DNA of 15,931 nt from Thiohalophilus sp046483665 (GTDB lineage: Bacteria > Pseudomonadota > Gammaproteobacteria > UBA6429 > Thiohalophilaceae), in NCBI RefSeq assembly GCF_046483665.1, contig NZ_JAWOCR010000062.1, positions 1 to 15,931 of the forward strand, in the 5' to 3' direction. A program made the translations under genes and the position numbers. The notes beneath the pieces were generated by a model. It worked only from the letters and a program-made list of their open reading frames with translations. It did not search any database and was not told the DNA's origin. Positions 12,063 to 15,931 of the stretch are shown here, piece after piece (the stretch's first letter is position 1; every line of letters starts with the position of its first letter).

Positions 12063-12440
12063 TTATTTCAGCTCGACCTGTGCGCCGGCTTCTTCAAGCT
12101 GCTTCTTCATTTCTTCGGCGTCGTCTTTGGAAGCCGCTTCCTTCACAGTAGCAGGCGCGCCTTCCACCATTTCCTTGGCTTCTTTCAGACCCAGGCCGGT
12201 AATAGCACGGACTGCCTTGATGACAGAAACCTTGTTATCACCGAAGCTGGTCATGACGACATCGAATTCGTCCTTTTCTTCAGCAGCGGCTTCACCACCG
12301 GCTGCAGCAGCCGGGGCAGCAGCAACAGCGGCTGCAGCGGAAACGCCGAACTTCTCTTCCATCGCTTCGATCAGATCGACGACTTCCATTACGGTCATGC
12401 TGGAAATTGTTTCCAGAATTTCATCTTTAGAAACTGCCAT
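12063..12440 (-). CDS. rplL: 50S ribosomal protein L7/L12
   Basis: L7/L12 is the multicopy stalk protein that recruits and stimulates the translational GTPases EF-Tu and EF-G. The 125-residue acidic sequence shows the N-terminal dimerisation helices (about 1-33), an Ala/Gly/Glu-rich flexible hinge (about 34-57) and the conserved C-terminal domain with KVSVIKAVRAITGLGLKEAK and GAPATVKEA. The start is ATG at 12438-12440 with a strong AGGAG 8 bases upstream, as expected for a protein made in several copies per ribosome. It lies 26 bases after rplJ, whose product anchors it on the ribosome, and is probably cotranscribed with it. Confidence 0.98.
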   Translation of the reverse strand: MAVSKDEILETISSMTVMEVVDLIEAMEEKFGVSAAAAVAAAPAAAAGGEAAAEEKDEFDVVMTSFGDNKVSVIKAVRAITGLGLKEAKEMVEGAPATVKEAASKDDAEEMKKQLEEAGAQVELK

Positions 12441-12466
12441 TTTACTTTCTCCTAATCACTAAAATA

Positions 12467-12994
12467 TCAAGAGGCCTGTTTGGCGTCACGAACAGCTGCG
12501 ACGGTACGGACCATTTTGCCAGGCACTTCGTTAAGGGTACGCGCCAGTTTGGTAACCGGAGCCTGCATAACCGACATCAGCATGCTGATAGCCTGATCCT
12601 TGGTCGGCAGGTTGGCCAGACGGTCCAGTTCCGTAGCAGGCAACAGTTGACCGCTGACGGAAAGGCCCTTGACGACCAGTTTGTCATTACCTTTGGCGAA
12701 CTCTTTCAAAACACGCGCCGCAGCACCCGGGTCTTCCTGGGAAAACGCCAGGATCATCGGGCCGACGAGTGTTTCGTTCATGCAGGCAAAGTCCGTCCCT
12801 TCCAATGCACGCTTGGCCAGCGTATTTTTAACGACACGCAGATAAACACCACCGGTACGCGCCTGAGCGCGCAGGTTGTTCATGTCGTTAGACGCCAGTC
12901 CAATATATTCCGCAACAACAGCGGAATGCGCATTCGCAGCGACTTCAGCGACTTCGGCCACTATGGCTTTCTTTTCTTTCAGACTGAGAGCCAC
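12467..12994 (-). CDS. rplJ: 50S ribosomal protein L10
   Basis: L10 anchors L7/L12 dimers at the base of the ribosomal stalk, and the L10-L7/L12 complex represses its own mRNA in E. coli. The 175-residue protein follows the E. coli sequence throughout: ALSLKEKKAIVAEV at the N-terminus, VYLRVVKNTLAKRALEGT, GPMILAFSQEDPGAAARVLKEFAK, and a C-terminal helix ending VRTVAAVRDAKQAS that binds L7/L12. The start is GTG at 12992-12994 with GGAGG 9 bases upstream (13004-13008). An ATG just after that motif is out of frame, so GTG is preferred. It is preceded by a 265-base leader after rplA. Confidence 0.97.
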   Translation of the reverse strand: MALSLKEKKAIVAEVAEVAANAHSAVVAEYIGLASNDMNNLRAQARTGGVYLRVVKNTLAKRALEGTDFACMNETLVGPMILAFSQEDPGAAARVLKEFAKGNDKLVVKGLSVSGQLLPATELDRLANLPTKDQAISMLMSVMQAPVTKLARTLNEVPGKMVRTVAAVRDAKQAS

Positions 12995-13259
12995 GCGAAC
13001 ATACCTCCGTTTCTGACAGGCCTGACATCATGCCTGTCGTTGGACGAACACGGAACACTGTCAAAAACAACGTTCCACCTTTAGTGACCCAAGGCAGAAA
13101 TGAATCTGTTCGGGCACACCATCTGCGCAGGCCGGAGCAAACTCCATTAAGCCGTCCTGTATAAGTATAAAGACGACACCCGCGGTCTTTGATGGACGCT
13201 GCTCCGGGGAACGAAGTAAATTCAACCCCGATAGCAACGGCCACAAAGCCGGTTAACGA
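12995..13259 (-). promoter_or_regulatory. rplJ leader: probable promoter and L10 autoregulatory RNA
   Basis: No gene is present between rplA and rplJ. An AT-rich patch on the minus strand contains overlapping -10-like hexamers TATACT (13164-13169) and TATACA (13159-13164), but the matching -35 position (TCAAAG, 13187-13192) is poor, so the promoter call is weak. Downstream, the RNA can form GGAG/CTCC (13134-13145) and a stem built from CCC/GGG and CAGA/TCTG separated by an asymmetric GAA/CCTT internal loop (about 13088-13113), reminiscent of the kinked L10-binding site known from E. coli. A last hairpin (13015-13038; 7-bp stem GACAGGC/GCCTGTC) ends 6 bases before the rplJ Shine-Dalgarno sequence. 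The regulatory role is inferred from position and known biology of the family. Confidence 0.5.
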
Positions 13260-13955
13260 TCAGACCGCCAGCGACGCCTGATCAACGGAAAGCCCGGGGC
13301 CCATAGTCGTAGAGACAGAGACCTTCTTCAGGTACTGTCCCTTGGCGGAAGAAGGCTTGGCCTTTTTCAAATCCGCCAGCAAGGCTTCCAGGTTTTCCTT
13401 CAAATTATTGCTATCGAACTCCACATTACCGATGGCACAGTGGATAATGCCGCCTTTGTCAGTCCGGTAACGGACCTGACCGGCCTTGGCATTTTTGACC
13501 GCGCCTTCCACATCGGGGGTCACGGTACCGACCTTCGGATTGGGCATCAGACCGCGCGGGCCCAGAATCTGACCCAGCTGGCCAACGACACGCATGGCAT
13601 CCGGGGTAGCTATCACCACGTCGAAATCCATATTGCCCTGTTTGACTTCTTCGGCCAGATCCTCGAAACCGACAATATCGGCACCGGCGGCTTTCGCCTT
13701 GTCAGCGTTATCGCCCTGGGCAAACACGGCCACCCGGACACTTCTGCCGGTACCATGTGGCAATACGGTAGCACCACGCACAACCTGATCGGATTTGCGC
13801 GGATCCACGCCCAGGTTAATCGCTACCTCAACGGACTCGACAAATTTGGCGCGCGGCAGCTCTTTCAGCAGACCGAAGGCTTCGTCGATTGTATAGGTCC
13901 TGGTGGAATCGACCTTTTCACGAATCGCTTTTTGACGTTTACTTAACCTGGCCAT
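13260..13955 (-). CDS. rplA: 50S ribosomal protein L1
   Basis: L1 forms the mobile stalk near the ribosomal E site and, in E. coli, represses translation of the rplK-rplA mRNA. The 231-residue length matches the family (234 in E. coli). Recognisable segments are the N-terminal LSKRQKAIREKVD, VEVAINLGVDPRKSDQVVRG, the domain II stretch with TPDAMRVVGQLGQILGPRGL MPNPKVGTVT, and the C-terminal YLKKVSVSTTMGPGLSVD. The start is ATG at 13953-13955, directly adjoining the rplK stop codon; its GGAGG Shine-Dalgarno sequence lies inside the last rplK codons, which suggests translational coupling. Confidence 0.98.
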   Translation of the reverse strand: MARLSKRQKAIREKVDSTRTYTIDEAFGLLKELPRAKFVESVEVAINLGVDPRKSDQVVRGATVLPHGTGRSVRVAVFAQGDNADKAKAAGADIVGFEDLAEEVKQGNMDFDVVIATPDAMRVVGQLGQILGPRGLMPNPKVGTVTPDVEGAVKNAKAGQVRYRTDKGGIIHCAIGNVEFDSNNLKENLEALLADLKKAKPSSAKGQYLKKVSVSTTMGPGLSVDQASLAV

Positions 13956-14387
13956 TTACACACCCTCCACATCGATACCCATGCTGCGCGCGCTACCGGC
14001 AATGGTGCGCACCGCGGCGTCCATATCAGCAGCGGTCAGATCGGGATCTTTACTGCGGGCGATCTCTTCGAGCTGCTCGCGAGTTACCGTGCCCACTTTG
14101 GTACGGTTGGGTTCCCCGGAACCACTCTGGACACCGAGGGCCTTTTTCAGCAGGATCGACGCTGGTGGCGTCTTCATGATGAAGGTGAAGCTGCGATCGT
14201 TATACACGGTGATGACCACCGGAATCGGCAATCCTTTCTCGGTTTCCTGGGTCTGGGCGTTAAACGCCTTGCAGAATTCCATGATGTTGACACCATGCTG
14301 ACCCAGCGCGGGACCGACGGGCGGCGACGGATTCGCTTCCTGGGCCGGCACCTGCAGCTTGATATATGCTTCGATTTTCTTGGCCAT
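13956..14387 (-). CDS. rplK: 50S ribosomal protein L11
   Basis: L11 binds the GTPase-associated region of 23S rRNA and modulates factor binding; it is also needed for RelA activation. The 143-residue protein shows the N-terminal domain with the proline-rich NPSPPVGPALGQHGVNIMEF segment (thiostrepton/micrococcin-sensitive region), the linker LPIPVVITVYNDRSFTF, and the rRNA-binding C-terminal domain ending TIAGSARSMGI. The start is ATG at 14385-14387 with GAGG about 6 bases upstream. The stop TAA directly precedes the rplA ATG. Between it and nusG lie 185 bases with a CTAG-type heptad element and one arm of the nusG palindrome; I found no convincing promoter there. Confidence 0.98.
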   Translation of the reverse strand: MAKKIEAYIKLQVPAQEANPSPPVGPALGQHGVNIMEFCKAFNAQTQETEKGLPIPVVITVYNDRSFTFIMKTPPASILLKKALGVQSGSGEPNRTKVGTVTREQLEEIARSKDPDLTAADMDAAVRTIAGSARSMGIDVEGV

Positions 14388-14454
14388 AACTTCCTCGCTT
14401 TGGGTTCAAACGCCGTTTCGCCTGTAGCTACTGGGGCTCCCCGATTTTCAGTTT

Positions 14455-14545
14455 CTAGGGGGCCAGGGGCTAGTTGCTAGAAAAGTCAGTGTGCGGCTGC
14501 GCCGCACTCTTTATTCCTAGCCCCTAGTACCTAGTACCTAGCGCC
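14455..14545. repeat. Heptad-repeat inverted element C (CTAG type) between nusG and rplK
   Basis: The right arm (14516-14545) has CTAG at 14517, 14524, 14531 and 14538, exactly 7 bases apart. The left arm (14455-14480) has CTAG at 14455, 14470 and 14477 with a CCAG variant between, in the opposite sense. The arms flank a 35-base spacer that contains a compact hairpin, GTGCGGC-TGC-GCCGCAC (14491-14507), with A- and T-rich flanks on either side. Seven CTAG sites in 91 bases is striking because CTAG is usually avoided in bacterial genomes. The layout (inverted arms of heptads around a hairpin) matches element B, although the unit differs. The element abuts the palindrome at the nusG stop codon. 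Confidence 0.8.
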
Positions 14546-14546
14546 T

Positions 14547-14599
14547 GACTTCAGTCAGGTCGGGAAGAGCTTTTAGCTCTTCTCGACCTGACTGAAGTC
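14547..14599. repeat. 53-base palindrome centred on the nusG stop codon
   Basis: Arms 14547-14571 and 14575-14599 are 25-base inverted repeats with a single mismatch, separated by three bases (14572-14574). The genic arm covers nusG codons 170-177 (DFSQVEKS) and the first base read back from the TAA; the stop codon occupies 14573-14575. The downstream arm is thus an inverted copy of the end of nusG. On the mRNA the one mismatch is A-C, giving a 24-pair stem with an AAA loop. Each arm also contains a small dyad of its own (CCTGAC-TTCA-GTCAGG in the downstream arm, 14546-14561). No T-run follows on the mRNA strand, so it is not a standard intrinsic terminator. Confidence 0.9.
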
Positions 14600-15106
14600 C
14601 AGATCGACTGGTGTGGAACGGCCGAAGATCGACACTTCCACCCGCAGACGGTTCTTTTCATAATCCACTTCTTCAACGACCCCATTGAAATCGTTGAACG
14701 GTCCATCGTTGATGCGGACCACTTCCCCCGCCTCAAACAGAACCTTGGGCCGGGGACGTTCGGCACCTTCCTGCACTCGCTCCAGGATCGACTGGGCCTC
14801 TTTTTCACTGATCGGCGCCGGCTTGTCGCTGGTACCGCCGATAAAACCCATTACCCGGGGCGTATCCTTGACCAGGTGCCAGGTGGCGTCATCCATTTCC
14901 ATCTGTACCAGTACATAGCCCGGGAAGAATTTGCGATCGCTTTTGCGCTTTTGCCCGTCGCGCATTTCGATCACCTCTTCAGTCGGCACCAGTATTTGTC
15001 CGAACTTGTCTTCCATGCCATTGAGCTTGATGCGCTCTTCCAGCGAGCGCTTGACCTGCGCCTCAAAACCGGAATAGGCGTGGACGACGTACCAACGTAA
15101 TGCCAT
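14573..15106 (-). CDS. nusG: Transcription termination/antitermination factor NusG
   Basis: NusG binds the RNA polymerase clamp, suppresses pausing, and links polymerase to Rho or to ribosomal protein S10. The 177 residues comprise the NGN domain (about 1-118; RWYVVHAYSGFEAQVKRSLE, then the FFPGYVLVQMEMDD segment) and the KOW domain (about 124-177; GEVVRINDGPFNDFNG). The end, VDLDFSQVEKS, is highly conserved in the family. The start is ATG at 15104-15106, four bases after the secE stop, and its GGGAGG ribosome binding site lies within the last secE codons, suggesting coupled translation. Oddly, the stop codon sits in the loop of a 53-base palindrome whose other arm repeats the last eight codons in inverted orientation. 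Confidence 0.98.
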   Translation of the reverse strand: MALRWYVVHAYSGFEAQVKRSLEERIKLNGMEDKFGQILVPTEEVIEMRDGQKRKSDRKFFPGYVLVQMEMDDATWHLVKDTPRVMGFIGGTSDKPAPISEKEAQSILERVQEGAERPRPKVLFEAGEVVRINDGPFNDFNGVVEEVDYEKNRLRVEVSIFGRSTPVDLDFSQVEKS

Positions 15107-15110
15107 CTAC

Positions 15111-15458
15111 TCAGCCTCCCTGACCAGTGATGAGTTTCACCGCCCACAGCAAAAACATGTCAAATAACCACAGCACAATCCCGATCAAGGCAACCATAAC
15201 GATCACCATCAATGTGGTCTGCATAGTCTCACGTCGTGACGGCCAGACAGACTTGCGTGCCTCCAGCACTGCACTGCGACCAAAATTCCAGGCATTGATA
15301 CCCGGTTGAGAGGTGGCCGCCATTGCCACGGCGACACCCACGACCGCTAACAAGCCGAGCACGCGATACAACAGCGCTTCATCCGCAAAATGGTAAAAAC
15401 CGGCAATGCCCGCGATTACCAATAATACGGCGAATATCAGCTTGATCTTGTCTGCCAT
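15111..15458 (-). CDS. secE: Preprotein translocase subunit SecE
   Basis: SecE clamps SecY in the SecYEG protein-conducting channel of the inner membrane. The 115-residue sequence shows three hydrophobic segments (about 6-23, 29-48 and 82-107), the arrangement of the three-helix gammaproteobacterial type. The conserved cytoplasmic amphipathic region reads EARKSVWPSRRETMQTTLMV at about 66-85. It is slightly shorter than E. coli SecE (127). The start is ATG at 15456-15458 with AGGA 6-7 bases upstream. It lies between tRNA-Trp and nusG, the usual secE-nusG pairing. A 12-bp hairpin (15476-15503) separates it from the tRNA; no clear promoter is visible in the 51-base gap, so it may be transcribed with the tRNA or tufB. 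Confidence 0.97.
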   Translation of the reverse strand: MADKIKLIFAVLLVIAGIAGFYHFADEALLYRVLGLLAVVGVAVAMAATSQPGINAWNFGRSAVLEARKSVWPSRRETMQTTLMVIVMVALIGIVLWLFDMFLLWAVKLITGQGG

Positions 15459-15475
15459 TGTTGTCCTGTTAACTT

Positions 15476-15503
15476 CGGTAATCCGCCCACAGGCAAATTA
15501 CCG
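15476..15503 (-). other. 12-bp hairpin between tRNA-Trp and secE
   Basis: On the mRNA strand, 12-base arms (15503-15492 and 15487-15476) pair fully, with two adjacent U-G wobbles, around the loop TGTG. No U-run follows, so termination is not indicated. It begins 6 bases after the tRNA CCA end and ends 17 bases before the secE start codon. It could protect or define the 5' end of secE mRNA after tRNA 3' processing. Confidence 0.5.
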
Positions 15504-15509
15504 CATGTT

Positions 15510-15585
15510 TGGCAGGCCAGGAGGGAATCGAACCCCCAACCTGCGGTTTTGGAGACCGCCGCTCTGCCAATTGAGCTACTGGCCT
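15510..15585 (-). tRNA. trnW: tRNA-Trp (anticodon CCA)
   Basis: The 76 bases fold as a standard cloverleaf: a 7-bp acceptor stem (AGGCCAG/CTGGCCT), a 4-bp D stem (GCTC/GAGC) with an AATTGGCA loop, a 5-bp anticodon stem (GCGGT/ACCGC) with loop CTCCAAA, a 5-base variable region, and a T arm with the TTCGATT loop. The anticodon CCA occupies 15552-15550. The discriminator G and the 3' CCA are encoded. Placement between tufB and secE is common in gammaproteobacteria outside the enterics. The tRNA has no promoter of its own that I can see, so it is probably processed from a tufB readthrough transcript. Confidence 0.97.
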
Positions 15586-15590
15586 AAACT

Positions 15591-15696
15591 GAGGGACGAG
15601 TAACGAGGGACGAGTGACGAGGTAAACAAAACCGTGAGCACACATCGGGTGCGCTCATCGATTTCCTCGTCACTCGGCCCTCGGCCCTTTGTCCCT
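15591..15696. repeat. Heptad-repeat inverted element B (GAG type) between tufB and tRNA-Trp
   Basis: The left arm (15591-15622) has GAG at 15591, 15598, 15605, 15612 and 15619, exactly 7 bases apart (units GAGGGAC, GAGTAAC, GAGGGAC, GAGTGAC). The right arm (15665-15696) is inverted, with CTC at 15666, 15673 and 15680 and degenerate units at 15687 and 15694 in phase. The 42-base spacer contains an AAACAAAAC run also seen in element A and a 9-bp hairpin (15635-15657). The element starts about one base after the tufB stop codon and ends 5 bases before the tRNA 5' end, so it fills the whole spacer without damaging either gene. Confidence 0.82.
15624..15657 (-). terminator. Candidate intrinsic terminator after tufB, inside element B
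   Basis: On the mRNA strand, TGAGCGCAC and GTGTGCTCA pair over 9 bp with one G-U around CCGAT, and are followed after CGG by TTTTGTTT. The gap of three bases before the U-run makes it a weak or partial terminator. If active, it would lower readthrough from tufB into tRNA-Trp and secE. Confidence 0.4.
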
Positions 15697-15697
15697 T

Positions 15698-15931
15698 TTA
15701 TTCAATAATCTTCGATACCACACCGGCGCCGACGGTCCGGCCGCCTTCGCGAATCGCAAAGCGCAGGCCTTCTTCCATCGCAATCGGGGCAATCAGGCTC
15801 ACGGTCATCTGCACGTTGTCACCCGGCATGACCATCTCTATGCCCTCGGGCAGGTCACAGGCGCCGGTGACATCCGTGGTCCGGAAGTAAAACTGCGGAC
15901 GATACCCGTTGAAGAACGGCGTGTGACGCCC
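15698..15931 (-). CDS. tufB: Elongation factor Tu, C-terminal fragment (tufB), cut by window end
   Basis: The visible 77 codons plus stop are the end of EF-Tu domain 3: RHTPFFNGYRPQFYFRTTDV, the VMPGDNV turn, APIAMEEGLRFAIREGGRTV and the GAGVVSKIIE terminus. The gene continues past the window edge, which falls exactly on a codon boundary. The stop TAA is at 15698-15700. It is followed by heptad element B and tRNA-Trp. The tufB name follows E. coli usage for the copy upstream of secE; the second copy starts at the other end of this window in the same orientation. The two visible fragments cover different parts of the protein, so they cannot be compared here. Confidence 0.97.
   Translation of the reverse strand, partial: GRHTPFFNGYRPQFYFRTTDVTGACDLPEGIEMVMPGDNVQMTVSLIAPIAMEEGLRFAIREGGRTVGAGVVSKIIE

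Noticed and set aside
13042..13064. A perfect TTGACA in the rplJ leader as a promoter -35 box
   Set aside because: At spacings of 16-18 bases the matching -10 positions (such as AACGAC) do not resemble TATAAT.
12945..13246. Possible small proteins encoded in the rplJ leader on the minus strand
   Set aside because: The frames overlap the leader and run into rplJ out of frame; the region is better explained by regulatory RNA, and no good ribosome binding site precedes them.
14388..14454. A promoter for rplK-rplA between element C and rplK
   Set aside because: I found no -35/-10 pair with acceptable match and spacing; the genes may be read through from nusG or use a promoter too degenerate to see by eye.

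Overview
This window is a contiguous stretch of the bacterial core transcription and translation machinery, with every gene on the minus strand. Read in the direction of transcription (high to low coordinates) it runs: 3' end of tufB, tRNA-Trp, secE, nusG, rplK, rplA, rplJ, rplL, rpoB, rpoC, rpsL, rpsG, fusA, 5' end of tufA. This is the classical rif (beta) cluster joined directly to the str cluster and bracketed by the two EF-Tu genes in direct orientation. The gene order (tufB, tRNA-Trp, secE), the RpoC length with the large insert in the trigger loop, and proteins that align residue by residue with the Escherichia coli ones (RpoB, RpoC, S12 and EF-G motifs at the same or nearly the same positions) point to a gammaproteobacterium of moderate to fairly high GC. 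I cannot name the genus. The repeats described below look like those of an environmental, possibly chromatialean, lineage, but that is a guess.

Layout. 15698-15931 and 1-187 are tuf fragments cut by the window ends. 15510-15585 is tRNA-Trp with an encoded CCA. secE and nusG (15458-14573) are closely coupled; rplK and rplA (14387-13260) abut at a UAA-AUG junction; rplJ and rplL (12994-12063) follow a 265-base leader that probably holds a promoter and the L10 autoregulatory site. rpoB and rpoC (11867-3482) follow a 195-base spacer with three stacked hairpins, in the position of the E. coli rplL-rpoB attenuator and processing region. A near-consensus sigma-70 promoter at 3306-3334 starts the str transcript rpsL-rpsG-fusA-tufA. 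No gene looks broken, and RpoB and S12 carry wild-type residues at the main rifampicin and streptomycin resistance positions that I checked.

The coding content is ordinary; the unusual signals are in the spacers. (1) Three spacers (rpoB/rpoC, nusG/rplK, tufB/tRNA-Trp) hold elements made of strict 7-base tandem units arranged as two inverted arms: two with a GAGnnnC unit and one with a CTAG-containing unit. (2) A 53-base palindrome with 25-base arms is centred on the nusG stop codon, so that the last eight codons of nusG are repeated in inverted orientation just downstream, abutting the CTAG element. (3) The str promoter is fused to terminator-like structure: its -35 box is the centre of a 28-base dyad, and a 12-bp hairpin with a T-rich tail begins only about 4-6 bases after the predicted start site. 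I see no defence system, mobile gene, CRISPR array or novel protein family here.
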